Assembly (NCBI GenBank): GCA_963662175.1
Contig: OY759216.1
Location: 43,727,087 to 43,791,086, forward strand
DNA: 64,000 bases
Direction: 5' to 3'
Source of the DNA: Aradus depressus
Taxonomy: Eukaryota; Arthropoda; Insecta; Hemiptera; Aradidae
The notes under the pieces were generated by a model. The model was given only the letters and a program-made list of their open reading frames with translations, did not search any database and was not told where the DNA came from. A program made the translations under genes and the position numbers. This document shows positions 41,390 to 51,445 of the stretch, in pieces. Within the stretch, counting starts at the first letter, position 1; each line of letters opens with the position of its first letter.

Positions 41390-42040
41390 AGAATATGAGA
41401 AGTTGAGAAGTTATCGATATGTATTACTACCTAAGCCGGGAACTACCTATATGGACAAAGAACATTACAGCAATCGCAGGGGCACCAACCCAGGGGTACT
41501 GGGGATCACCAACAGACATCGGTAGCTGGATTTTATAGCTTTATGCTTATCACCTACCTCACCTGCAGTTAAGTACATATAAGGAATCCAAACATTACAG
41601 CAATGACGGACGCATCACCAGGGGTCCTGGAATGCCATTAAAATACTAACATGTTTACAACTACCATGCTGAATATTTTTAGCATTAACAATACAGTGAC
41701 AAAGGTCTCTAAATGACTAAATGACTTGTTGAGCCCACAAGGTTGCTTTTGTTGTATCAGGACAGTATGAAAGGGCTGTGCCACGAAGGTTTGTGCAGCC
41801 CTACCCCAACGCTCTCAATTAGTTCTCCTGTACAATTAAGATCAGAAATCGGTCCTCTTTGAATTTTCCGCTTTCTCGAACATGAAAGGTTAACGGGGAA
41901 ATTAAGCTACTCCATTGGCATCCTCTTCATTTCCTAAGTAGCTTAATTATTGCCACTTCAAACATGAGTTGGAGCAAGGGCATCAAGATACATTCATTTT
42001 AGATGGGAACAATTACATTTTTAATATGACACACAGTTTA
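41390..42040. other. unassigned sequence
   Basis: 'AACATTACAGCAATCGCAGG' and 'AACATTACAGCAATGACGG' (about 41461 and 41591) begin a diverged direct repeat. No protein recognised. Confidence 0.4.
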
Positions 42041-42045
42041 AAAAA

Positions 42046-42989
42046 GTAGTCGGTGAATCACCGGCAAAGTTCTTTCTCAGATCGAATTAAACGTTTCGCT
42101 TCCCCTCCACAACCAGTCGACAGTTTGCGCTAATATTCAATAGTTGACATACATAGGAGCTCCCAAATCCTAATACGAAATTTTGTGTCGATAAGTTCAT
42201 TACATCGGCAGTTATTAGGGTTTTTAAGTTGAGCCCCCTCCACTTCGACCGATATCGCTCAAATTTGAAACGTTATGTCCTTCATTGGGTTTTGATTTCA
42301 AATATGAAATTTCATGTCGATAAATTCATTACAATGCCAGTTATTGGGGCTTTTGAGTTGAGCTCCCCCCTGATCCTTCTTTTCCCATCTATCGATTTCG
42401 CAGAAAATTAATACTTGTTCTCCTTGTGGGGTTTTGAAGTCACATAGGAAATTTTGTGTCAATACACTCATTACATTAGGTTGATAGAGTTTTTGAGTTA
42501 AGACACCCCGTAATCCCCCAGTTACCTATTTCGATTAGTTCCTTGGTCGATCAATAATCGATGCCTAAAAATCAATACGTGTCGTCGTTAGAGGGTTCTG
42601 AATTGTATTTAGGCTACACATATAAATGTCGATATATTGATTCTAAGGAGAGTTATCGTGTTATCAGTGGCACTCACCCACAAAGTAGGATTTTGAATTT
42701 ACATATCAAATTTTGGGTCGATACATTATGTGGTTATATCTCTCTTTCATTTGGCCGAATTGGCTGGAAATCGATATGTGTCGTCCTTAGAAGGATCTGT
42801 ATACACATGTCAAATTTTGTTCGATACATTTATTGTCATCAGATGTTATCGTGTTCACAGACATACAAAACAAATTTTTTTATTTTTTCATTTTTGAATG
42901 TTTGAAAAACATGAAATTTCGCTGAAAACTCAATTTGGATTTCTGACCGATTACCTAACTTTCTTTGTACTTAGTATAGCCAGGAAAGT
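42046..42989 (-). repeat. R repeat, most complete copy
   Basis: About 945 bp. On the plus strand it opens with the hairpin 'CGGTGAATCACCG' and ends 'CTTAGTATAGCCAGGAAAGT'. Between them at least five modules of roughly 120-170 bp each carry a 'GTCGATA.ATTCATTACA' start, a 'TTGAGCCC' run, a 'CCGAT' phrase and a 'TCGTCCTT' end. No open frame is conserved across copies and no terminal inverted repeats are seen beyond the hairpin and the 'TATACGAAGTATA' palindrome. The family is unknown to me. Confidence 0.8.
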
Positions 42990-43194
42990 GGGTTAGGTTT
43001 TATGACTCATGCCCGGGCTTTAACTACGAGGTCATATCGCCTACTACCAGAGCGCTCTTTCGTCACTCTGGTGGACATGAGCCCGACTCTACTGTGGGAG
43101 TCCTAAATTTTGCTTAAACGAGTCTTTAACGAGGGTCTTTAACGAGTACCTGACATCGTACAGGCTCGGGACCATCGCTTAACGTCCCATCCGA
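42990..43194 (-). mobile_element. 5'-truncated SINE with 12 bp TSD
   Basis: The tail 'GGTTAGGTTTTATGACTC' complement and 3' body are present, with truncation in the middle. 'AGCCAGGAAAGT' stands at 42978-42989 and 43195-43206, so the truncated form inserted as such. A partial repeat of 'GTCTTTAACGAG' is inside (43124 and 43136). Confidence 0.88.
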
Positions 43195-43206
43195 AGCCAG
43201 GAAAGT

Positions 43207-43602
43207 AGTCATGTTAATTATTGTGACTCATGCCCAGGCTTGAGGTCATATCACCTACTGCCGGAGCGCTATCTATGAGCTACCGGTGCCCTAAAAAAGT
43301 GGCGTAGTTAGTGATTGTGACTCATGCCCGGGCTTGAGGTCATATTACCTACTACCGGAGAGGTATCTCTGAGCTAACGGCGCCCTAAAAAAAAAAGTGG
43401 CGTAGTTAGCTATTGTGACTCATGCCCGGGCTTGAGGTCATATTACCTATTGCCAGAGCTCTATCTCTGAGCTACCGGCGCCCTAAAAAAAATGGCGGAG
43501 TTAGATATTGTGATTTATGCCCGGGCTTGAAGTCATATCACCTACTGCCGGAGCGATATCTCTGAGCTACCGGCGCCCTCAAAAAAAAAAAAAAAGTGGC
43601 GT
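43207..43602 (-). repeat. four-unit tandem array of an internally deleted SINE
   Basis: Units start at 43207, 43306, 43404 and 43499 (99, 98, 95, 104 bp). On the minus strand each has the SINE head 'AGGGCGCCGGTAGCTCAGAG', joined after about 25 bp to the SINE 3' end ('AAGCCCGGGCATGAGTCAC', 'AATAACTAACT'). Box A survives and box B is gone. Units are joined by a T-run plus 'ACGCCACT'. Units differ by several substitutions each. Confidence 0.92.
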
Positions 43603-43949
43603 ATAAAACCATAGTTAGTTAAGACAAACTAGCGCAGATAAGAATTATGCGATTATGTCTAAATACAGAACGAAGGAAACGATAAAGAAGTCAGAAGATA
43701 TGGGAGATGAAGAAGATGTGTTGTGTGAGGCTCGACAAACCTATCGTTTCATGTGGTCCACTGGGCTTACAGAGCAGGGTCTTGTATCAGGCAGGCTCCT
43801 TATCAGAGGACCACACCGCCACACTCCCTCGTGTCGCCATACAGCAAAGTACAACACTGTATACCGCCATTTTTAGGGGGCCTTTCAAATGGTACCAAAG
43901 TCTGTCATATATTCGTAAACTGACATGTCCACCGAGAGACAGCGTTATA

Positions 43950-44157
43950 CTTCCCCAGCTATACGAAGTATAGAGCAAGTTGTGCAATCGATCAAAAATT
44001 CGATGCGGAATTTTCAACGAATTTCTGTCGTTTTCTGACCTCCTGATTCCAAAAATGAGAAAAATAAATTCTGTCAGTGTGTGAGTAAACACGATATCTC
44101 CCGATAAAAAGAATGTATCGACATGAAATTTTATATGTGTATTCAAAACCCTCTAAG
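43950..44157 (+). repeat. R repeat, 5' half, left of hAT relic
   Basis: It starts 'CCCCAGCTATACGAAGTATA', runs through 'GATATCTCCCGATAAAAAGA' and reaches 'AAAACCCTCTAAG' at the hAT insertion. Confidence 0.78.
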
Positions 44158-44165
44158 GACGATAC

Positions 44166-44622
44166 CATAGCCGGATTTAGCATGGGGCCAACATTTTTTA
44201 AAATAGTTTAGAAAGAAAATTTTACAAAATAATGTACATTCTTTTTTGCAATGCTGAAATAGCTCTTCGCAGGTATTTATCAATGTTGGTAACAATCTGC
44301 AGCGGCAAGCTCATCAAAAACAGATTCCGAACGAGTATGAATCAAAATCGCCTAACAAATTTCATGCTTCTCAGTTTAGAAAGTGATATTCTTCGTAATG
44401 TGAATTTTGATGAACTTATAACCACTTTTGCGAATAAATAATCTTGCAAAGCTTTTTTACCTTGAAACTTTCTAAAAATTTTACGTATGCAAAAATATGA
44501 CAATAAACATTTCTAATTTATTGGGTTTATAATTGAGTTCATTCTTTCTAAGACATAGAAAATGTTAGGGGGCCGCCACCGGGCGCTGCCCCCAGGGCCT
44601 CACAATTCTAAATCCGGCCCTG
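44166..44622 (+). mobile_element. hAT transposon relic (457 bp) with 8 bp TSD
   Basis: The ends are CATAGCCGGATTTAG on the left and, inverted, CAGGGCCGGATTTAG on the right. Flanks GACGATAC (44158-44165) and GACGACAC (44623-44630) are an 8 bp duplication with one difference, diagnostic of hAT. The R copy resumes exactly after it. The right subterminal region is GC-rich ('GGGGCAGCGCCCGG'). A C-terminal transposase piece remains inside. Confidence 0.9.
44232..44441 (+). CDS. hAT transposase C-terminal dimerisation domain remnant
   Basis: The frame reads FCNAEIALRRYLSMLVTICS (20 shown), then KLIKNRFRTSMNQNRL, FMLLSLESDILRNVNFDELI and ends TTFANK before TAA. Order and spacing fit the hAT C-terminal dimerisation region: NAE..LR..L.LPVT..S.ER.FS, then LK..LR..M...RL..L..LSIE. 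The conserved ERSFSKLKLIK stretch is shortened to GKLIK. The catalytic DDE region is absent, so it cannot transpose itself. Confidence 0.88.
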   Translation: MYILFCNAEIALRRYLSMLVTICSGKLIKNRFRTSMNQNRLTNFMLLSLESDILRNVNFDELITTFANK

Positions 44623-44630
44623 GACGACAC

Positions 44631-45200
44631 CTATTGATTTTCAGTGAAATTTGCTAAAGGTAAGGGGTACATTGGAGGGAATAATAACTGCTGTTGTAAT
44701 GAAGGTATTGACACGAAATTTCATAAGTAAGTTCACCTATTATTTTTTTTCTTCTTATTTTTAAAGAGGGAGGATCAGTGGAAGGGCTCAACTCAAATAT
44801 CTCAATAACTGCCGATGTAATGAATGTATTGACATGAAATTTCGTATGTAAATACAAAGCCTTTTGTGGACAACAGCTATTCATTTTCAGTGGAATCAGG
44901 CGAAGAAGACGATGATGAGAAGGGGCTTAAATCAAAAATTCCAATAACTGCCCATGTAATGAATGTATCGACATGAAATTTTATATTTAAATTCAAAATC
45001 CCAAAAGGATAGCACCTATTAATTTTCCGTGAATTAGGTCGAAGGAAAGGGGGGACCAGAAAAGAGGAGCTCGACCTAATTACCCTAATAACTGTCGAAG
45101 TAATGAATGTATCGACACAAAATTTAGTAAGAGGTTTCAGGGATTCATACTAGGCAAGTGAAATATGGAGTTTCAACCCAAACGGTCCATAGATCGCTTT
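44631..45200 (+). repeat. R repeat, 3' modules after hAT relic
   Basis: Four modules follow, each starting near 'GTAATGAATGTAT(C/T)GACA' (44695, 44817, 44956, 45101). It stops at 'TCAACCCAAACGGTCCATAG'. Confidence 0.78.
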
Positions 45201-45283
45201 TATATACCAATCTCATTCGTTACATTTGAAGCAAGATGAGAGACTGGGTAAGACATGCCGGTTAGCTATCATACAATGAAAAA

Positions 45284-45345
45284 TGTAACGATCGATGACA
45301 TTGGATGACGATGGATGACATTGGATAACGATGGATGACATCCAA
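45284..45345 (+). repeat. short tandem repeat of a GATGACATTGGAT unit
   Basis: 'GATGACATTGGATGACGATG' and 'GATGACATTGGATAACGATG' stand in tandem, followed by 'GATGACATCC'. Confidence 0.8.
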
Positions 45346-45349
45346 AAAT

Positions 45350-45670
45350 TGCTATTCTTTCAAAAGAATAGGATATATTCAAATGAAATAAGTTTTGACT
45401 ATAAATCCCCGTCATTGTCACATGATAGATGGATTCAACTTTTTCACTTTCGGGTGAATTACAGTATCCCCTTGAATATTCAATTTAAAAATGCCCGATG
45501 TTTCTATCTTCCTGAGACAGGTTGACATACAAAGGCGGATTCGGAAAATTTCGGTTTTACAAAATTCTGAAAATAGACTAGGTTTTTACAAAGAAATTTT
45601 CAACATCATAAATTTTATATTTTTCTATAATGGTGATAATATTTATCTCTGATTGGTTCACCACTAATTT
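45350..45670. other. unassigned sequence
   Basis: A 64-codon frame (45331-45525) begins in the tandem repeat and shows no domain. Confidence 0.35.
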
Positions 45671-45677
45671 CACCTTT

Positions 45678-46004
45678 GGGGGCGCCGGAAGCTCAGTGGA
45701 ATGCGTGCATGCCTTCTGAGCTCAAGATCGTGGGTTCGAAACCGGACCGAGGCCCTTAGTTTATTTTATCTGTGAGGTAAAATAAACTTAAGCACGCCGT
45801 CCTACGGATGGGACGTTAAGCGATGGTCTTGAGTCTGTACGATGTCAGGTACTCGTTAAAGACCCCTGCCCTAGGTGAATAAAAATTTAGGACTCCCACA
45901 GTAGAGTCGGGCTCATGCCTACCAGAGTGACGGAAGAGCGCTCTGGTAGTAGGCGATATGACCACGTAGTTAAAGCCCGGGCATGAGTCATAATAACTAA
46001 CTAA
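45678..46004 (+). mobile_element. tRNA-derived SINE, full length with internal deletion
   Basis: It has the head GGGGGCGCCGGAAGCTCAG and box B GGGTTCGAAACCGG, but lacks the 'GGGTAGGCAAAA' segment. The tail is 'CATAATAACTAACTAA'. Confidence 0.88.
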
Positions 46005-46089
46005 TTTTTATCAATCCAACATTATAACAATAGGCAATATTGATAGTAACATACGTGTTTACGAAAATCATATAGACCCAGTTTTTCCT

Positions 46090-46345
46090 GTAAACCCTCA
46101 CTCCAATTATATATTTAAATTCAAAACTCCAAAAGGATGGCACCTATTAATTTTTCGCGAATTCGGTCGAGGAGGAGGGGGATGTATCGATACAATATTT
46201 ATCGAATGTATCGATACAATATTTAGTATGAGGATTCAGAAGCCACTATGTAAGTCAAATATCGAGTTTTTGCCCAAACGGTCGATTGTTTTTGGAGAGA
46301 GAGCGGAAACAGAGTTGATTAATTCTTGTTGTAGTACATTTTGTT
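46090..46345 (+). repeat. R repeat, last modules and 3' end
   Basis: 'GGATGGCACCTATTAATTTT' to 'GGAGAGAGAGCGGAAAC' and 'GTTGTAGTACATTTTG'. 'CGAATGTATCGATACAATAT' is locally duplicated at 46180-46215. Confidence 0.7.
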
Positions 46346-46349
46346 GTTT

Positions 46350-47200
46350 TCAAGCACATCTAGGGTTTCAGAAGATTTTTTTTACTATTCGTATACTTTT
46401 TTAACCGAGTTATAAATTTATTACTCTGAATTTAATCTGGTAAATGTGAATTAATGTTGTTACTGCGAATAATATGTTTTCTACTGAACTTAAATTACTT
46501 TTGCTACTGTTAATTTTCATCGGTTAAGAACATACTGGTTCCTCATTCCGGATAGAAGGTTTTTATGAAGAGGTAATAAGTGAGGAGATGAAAAGATGTG
46601 AGAGACAAGGCTAAATGAAATTACCCAGACTCCCTGAGTATATGAGATGGATAATTTGCATTTGGAGGGCGAGACCAGCTGTTAAAGAGATGCCAAGTTT
46701 ATAGAAGAACACAAGAAGCCACTGACGATGTGACAACAGAGGTTGGTTTACCACCCGACAGAGGGCTCTCTACAGCACTAACTGGAAGAACGACCCTTCT
46801 AAAACTCAAATAGGCTCCTCGGTTTTATTTCACAAGGGATACTGTTGACACCAGATGGCGCGCACCTTCATAAATTGTACAATGTTCCCAACTGGTTTTT
46901 ACCATCCACCATGAAATATGGTTTCTCATTAATATGGGAATTAATGGGAACTCATATACGAATGTGATATGAAAATAACGTTGTTCATCTCACGCATTGT
47001 GACATACTGGTCTGTAAAATTCCCCAACGTACCAGCTGCACGCCCAATAATCATACGCTTTTCTGTCTGGAAAACAGAACAGAACCCACTCCCCGAATAT
47101 TTGAAGTAAAAATGAAAATTTACATATTACCGTATCGTTTATTTGTGATGTTTAGGAGAATCTGTAAGTACAGATGCAAATCTCATTGAGAAAAGATTGT
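46350..47200. other. unassigned sequence
   Basis: No transposon or protein recognised. 46560-47100 is more GC-balanced and may be single-copy host DNA. Confidence 0.35.
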
Positions 47201-47209
47201 AGGTGAGTA

Positions 47210-47340
47210 ATAAGCAATGTACTTCCCCAGAACGAATTAATCAATTATATTTTCACCCTCCCTCGAGAATAATTTGAGCTAAAAATCGATAGTTGACTTT
47301 TGTGTCGAGCCTCCTCCTCTCATACCGCGGAAAATTAATG
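47210..47340 (-). repeat. R repeat, 3' end fragment
   Basis: 'AGTAATAAGCAATGTACTTC', 'CAGAACGAATTAATCAATT' then 'AAAAATCGATAGTTGACTTT'. Confidence 0.65.
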
Positions 47341-47392
47341 ATAACTAAAAGTAAAAAATTAACTGATATATTCATTAGATCGAAATTTATTG

Positions 47393-47622
47393 GGAGAGTC
47401 CTAAATTTTGCCTACCTAAGTTTATTCATGTAGGGTAAGGGGTCTTTAACGAGAACGTGACATCGCACTGGCTCGGGACCAAAGCATAACGTCCCATCTG
47501 AAGGACAGCGTCCTTAAAGTTCTTTTACCTTCCAGATAAAAAAACCTAAGAGCGTCAAAAGTTTCGAAACCGTGATCTTGTGCTAAGTACACTAACAACA
47601 TGCTACCTCTGAACTACCGGCG
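47393..47622 (-). mobile_element. tRNA-derived SINE, split near its 5' end by a MITE
   Basis: On the minus strand the body and head are present up to 'CGCCGGTAGTTCAG'. The last head bases 'GAGGGCGCCG' lie beyond the MITE at 48066-48076. Confidence 0.8.
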
Positions 47623-48065
47623 CACAGTATGAAATTAATGAGTTTTAATTTTCAAAAATTCGATCCCCCGCTCAATTTTTGATCAATTTGGATGAAACTA
47701 GGTGCAAAATATTTGTGAAAGCTGGCTTTTTATCAGATAACTGCGGGTTTCACAATTAAGGTATTATATGCCAGTGGCAAAAATAGCCAATATATTGAAT
47801 TTGGACCACTTTTGGCTAAAATAAATATTGAATTCGTAATCAGTGACCCAAAAATCCGTTAACAAAAACTTGGACAAAAAAAATTAAATTTTTTAAAAAA
47901 TTTCGCGGGGTTTTGGTAGCTGTCAATTGGCATATAATATTTTGATTGTGAAACCCGCAGTTACCTGATAAATAGGCAGCTTTCACAAATATTTTGCACC
48001 TATATTCATCCAAATTGATAAAAAAAATTGACTCTAAAATCAAAACTTATAAATTTCACACTGTG
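47623..48065. mobile_element. MITE (443 bp) with long TIRs inserted in the SINE
   Basis: The ends are 'CACAGTATGAAATTAATGAG' and, inverted, 'CACAGTGTGAAATTTATAAG'. The arms stay similar for about 150 bp ('TTTGGATGAA', 'GGTGCAAAATATTTGTGAAA', 'AACTGCGGGTTTCACAAT'). CGGCG at 47618-47622 and 48066-48070 is a 5 bp duplication of SINE sequence. The superfamily is uncertain. No transposase. Confidence 0.85.
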
Positions 48066-48079
48066 CGGCGCCCTCTGCA

Positions 48080-48690
48080 ATACCACAAGCGAAGAAATAC
48101 TGATTTTTTATAAATTAATTCAGAATAGTAGGGGAAGGCGCCACAAATTTAAATACTTCAAAGCTTCATGGGTTTAAGTTAAGTTTTTCCTGAATAGTCA
48201 ATATATCTGATGCCAGAAATTTGATTAAAATCGGTTGAGCCGTTCCTAAATTATGCCGGATTATTATTTATTCATATTAATATATATATTTTTCCTTTTT
48301 CATTTTATATGTTCCATTGTACATAGAACTGAGATGAGACTCTCTGAGAGAAGAGAGAGGACTGGAAGAGGAGAAGGGATGATAAGGGCTCCATCAGGGC
48401 TGTATCACACCCCTGAGGCCTCTCTAATTAGACCAGTCAAATTTGAATTTAAATTGGGTCGAGGCGAGGGGAGGAAGGGGGGGGGGGGTGTCTCCAGCAC
48501 TCCTGGGAACCCCTGCTACCAACTCTAATCAGAGGATGGGTGTCGGCTTTTTGCAGCCCTCGCAAATACCAGGGGACCTTGTTGCCGGGACTTTACACTC
48601 TACACCAACTCTAAACAACCAACAAAATTTGATTTTTTTAAAAATACTTGAGGAAACATTAAATTTTTATTTTTACTTCCCCAAATATTC
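48080..48690. other. unassigned sequence with poly-G
   Basis: It includes a G-run (48477-48489) and overlapping frames of 91-92 codons through the purine-rich stretch, with no recognised domain. Confidence 0.35.
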
Positions 48691-48779
48691 GATGCACAGA
48701 GAAAGTTATGTAAATTTATAAAATTCGATGCTGAGTTTTCATTCAATGCATTAAGAAACTTTATGAATTAAAAATATAT

Positions 48780-49427
48780 TGGGCCAACAAATGGAGAATA
48801 AAAATTAATAGAGACAAATCTCTGCAAACCACATTTACCCTCAGACACAACACTCGTCCACCAGTTTACATCAACAACCAGCCCATTCTTGCATCAGACA
48901 CTGTCCGATATCTAGGACTTCATTTAGACAGACGTTTAACTTGGACAACTCATATCAGACTGAAATGCACAGACCTCAAAAGACGATTTGGACGACTGAA
49001 ATCAATCATCGGACGATGATCGACATTATCGCTTGAAAATAAACTTCACATTTACAACAGTATACTAAAACCCATCTAGACTTACGGCATCGAGATATGG
49101 GGATCAGCCAAAAAATCAAACATACAACGCCTTCAGTCAATACAATCCATCATACTACGCCACATTGCCAATGCGCCATTTTACGTTTCCAACCTCACAT
49201 TACATAATGACCTCAACATCCCATTTGTACCTTCTGTTATCGTGTCTTGATACGAACACTCTCCCCACAAATCCGCCACGACGTCTCAAGCGGGCATAGC
49301 AGAGGGACCTGGACTCCTCTTCGGTCACTTACCTCAGCAGTACAGCGACACACTTGCCACCGCACATCATCACAATCACTAGTGACAAATGTTGTCGTTG
49401 TGAATATGTAAATAAATAAATAAAAAA
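48780..49427 (+). mobile_element. jockey-like LINE 3' end with (AAAT)n tail
   Basis: Plus-strand reading gives WANKWRIKINRDKSLQTTFT (20 shown), RYLGLHLDRRLTWTTHI, LKSIIGR-stop-, LENKLHIYNSILKPI, YGIEIWGSAKKSNIQRLQ and APFYVSNLTLHNDLNIPFVP. This is the thumb and C-terminal part of a jockey-clade reverse transcriptase, with three in-frame stops and a late frameshift. It ends in 'AAATAAATAAATAAAAAA'. Its sequence is distinct from the LINE at 25.9 kb, so it is a second jockey-like family. Confidence 0.85.
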
Positions 49428-49496
49428 AATATATATAAACACTTATTAACTGTTAGAAATTTGACACGCATGTGATTACTACCAAAATAATAGTTA

Positions 49497-49880
49497 AAAA
49501 TAAAAAAGTCATTTTTGAATCACCGGCAATGTACTTCCCCAGAATGAATTAAGCAAATAACGTTTCGCTCCCCCACCAAAACCAGCGCTAATATTCAATA
49601 GTTGACTTAAAAAGGCGCTCCGAAATCCTCATACTAAATTTTGTATCGATATACTCATGACATCGGAATTTAGGTTTTTTTTAATTGAGCCCCTCCCCTG
49701 AATCCCTTCTTTCCTCCGGCCGATTGTGCTGAAAATTAATAAGTGTCGTCCTTATGGAGTTTTGAGTTCATATATGAAATGACACAAATGTTGCAATCTG
49801 GAGGTCGCAAAACATGAGATTTCTTTGAATTTTTGACCAATTACATAACTTCCCCTACACTTCGCAAAGCTGGGAAGGAA
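49497..49880 (-). repeat. R repeat, short near-complete form
   Basis: It has the 3' hairpin end ('TTTTGAATCACCGGCAATG'), two modules, and the 5' end 'CTTCCCCTACACTTCGCAAA'. Confidence 0.75.
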
Positions 49881-50140
49881 AATGAATAAATAAAGAATAG
49901 AAAATAAATTAAAAGGTTTAAAAATAATAATAGATACTAATAAAAGATGGTAGTAGGACAGGGTTGGTACAGTTTTTAATTATCATTAAATTATGATAAA
50001 TATTTTTTATAACTCTTCTAAGAGTGTCATACAGACGTTAACAAGCCAAGAAGCAAGAACTTCCTGGAACAATGAATGCAAAGAGCAGATGAATAAGACA
50101 AATATATAAATATGACAAATAATGAAGAAAGAAGATATGA

Positions 50141-50143
<3 letters not shown>

Positions 50144-50193
<50 letters not shown>
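50144..50193. repeat. (AG)n microsatellite
   Basis: About 25 uninterrupted AG units. The LSLSLS frame on the minus strand is an artefact. Confidence 0.97.
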
Positions 50194-50195
<2 letters not shown>

Positions 50196-50333
50196 GAGAG
50201 AAATTCCAAAAGTTTTTTTAGGATTATATTTTTTTAGCTTTTAATGCAATAATTGCTTTAATAATAAAATGATATCTTGGCAGATTTAATGTAATAAACA
50301 AATTATCAGGCTTTATAATGGTATTTAATCTAA

Positions 50334-51053
50334 AGGTCCGTTTACACGCTCAAGCCAGTTTGCACAAGTAAATCGTTGCGTGAGAACGTTTGCGCAAGCC
50401 AAAAAGTTTGGCTTGAGTAAAATCTGTCTCGACAGAAAATCGGCTTGAGGTTGGTGTATTGGCATGAGCGTCTAAACGATGCTCAAGCCTCAGCTCCAAC
50501 CTTGGGCATGCGCATCGCATTTTATTTAGACTTTTTATTAACATTTAATAAACTTACCTTTAGAAATGTGTCTTTTAATGCCTATTATATTCTATTTTTC
50601 TCGGCGTAGCTGATAACTGATCATGGGGGGTAATTGCACGTCTCATAACAGAGTCTGCTCTTGAAATTATTGGTGTAATTAAATTAAGCAAATGCTGGTA
50701 TGTGGCTTCGTCCATACGCAAATAGTTGCGAAAATCGTCAGTCTCACTGCGTAATTCAGCTATTAAATTGGTATGAGAAAACAAATCCCTTTTTAGCAAA
50801 CATGGTTTAGACCATTTCCTTTTATTCGCCTTCAATTCGATATTTTTTTTGTGTAACGCAAACCACACCCGTTGCAAGAATTAGTTCTTCGTTACAATTT
50901 TCCATTTTGTACACAGCAAACTACAATTTTCAGGGTTCCTCACTTCACAATTGTGCAAGCCAAACTGAACGTGTGAACGGCAACATTTCATTCGGTTCAT
51001 TTGCGCTTGCGCAAGCCAGTTTGTGCAAATGGCATGAGCGTGTAAACGGGCCT
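50334..51053 (-). mobile_element. PIF/Harbinger element, internally deleted (720 bp)
   Basis: The ends are 'AGGTCCGTTTACACGCTCAA' and, inverted, 'AGGCCCGTTTACACGCTCAT'. TAA at 50331-50333 and 51054-51056 is the 3 bp duplication. 'CAAGCCAGTTTG' and 'GGCATGAGCG' recur as subterminal repeats. A minus-strand HARBI1-like segment lies inside. TSD, TIR and protein agree on the superfamily. Confidence 0.92.
50575..50877 (-). pseudogene. HARBI1-like transposase N-terminal fragment
   Basis: About 100 codons: RVWFALHKKNIELKANKRKW near the start, then LRSETDDFRNYLRMDEATYQ, LLNLITPIISRADSVMRRAI and a break after TPHDQLSAT. The F.N.LRMD...YE.LL..I.P.I......R.AI.P..RLA pattern is the N-terminal region of Harbinger nucleases, normally 350-400 residues. 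The DDE catalytic domain is deleted. The frame diverges after 'SATPRKIEY', the probable deletion point. Confidence 0.88.
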
Positions 51054-51177
51054 TAAACGGTTATACAGCTTTTCAAAATTTGTTTCTAGGTCGTTAACCA
51101 TTTTCTTGTTTTCATACAGGAGACAAAGCATGCTGTACACCCTCTAAGTTACCCAACTATGGTTTTACTACCCCAAC

Positions 51178-51280
51178 TACATACACGAAGTATAGGGGAA
51201 GTTATGTAATCGGTCAAAATTATGTTGAGTTTTCACCGGAATTTCATGTTTTCTCACATCCTCATTCCAAATAAAAAAAT
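51178..51280 (+). repeat. R repeat, 5' end
   Basis: It starts 'ACATACACGAAGTATAGGGG', then 'TTTCACCGGAATTTCATG', ending at an A-run where a LINE tip has inserted. Confidence 0.72.
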
Positions 51281-51300
51281 ATATATAAAAAAAAAAAATA

Positions 51301-51362
51301 AACGCTAATGCCCATAGTAGCCGATGCGTTAAAAAAAAAAATAATAAAAAATAAAAAAAATA
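51301..51362 (+). mobile_element. minimal LINE 3' tip with poly(A)
   Basis: Only the last 30 bp of the LINE at 21002-21838 are present: 'AACGCTAATG', 'CCCATAGTAG' and 'CCGATGCGTT', one base different, followed by an A-rich tail. It is an extreme 5' truncation. Confidence 0.82.
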
Positions 51363-51445
51363 AATTATAATAATAATAAAAAATAGATTGTGAACCTTTG
51401 ACTGTGAGCCAGTCAAATTAAAGATAAAATTCTCCCCAGTACTTA

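Noticed and set aside
43215..43602. CRISPR-like array
   Set aside because: Repeats are head-to-tail SINE derivatives with no variable spacers; the genome is eukaryotic.
50027..50209. Serine-leucine repeat protein
   Set aside because: Translation of an (AG)n microsatellite.
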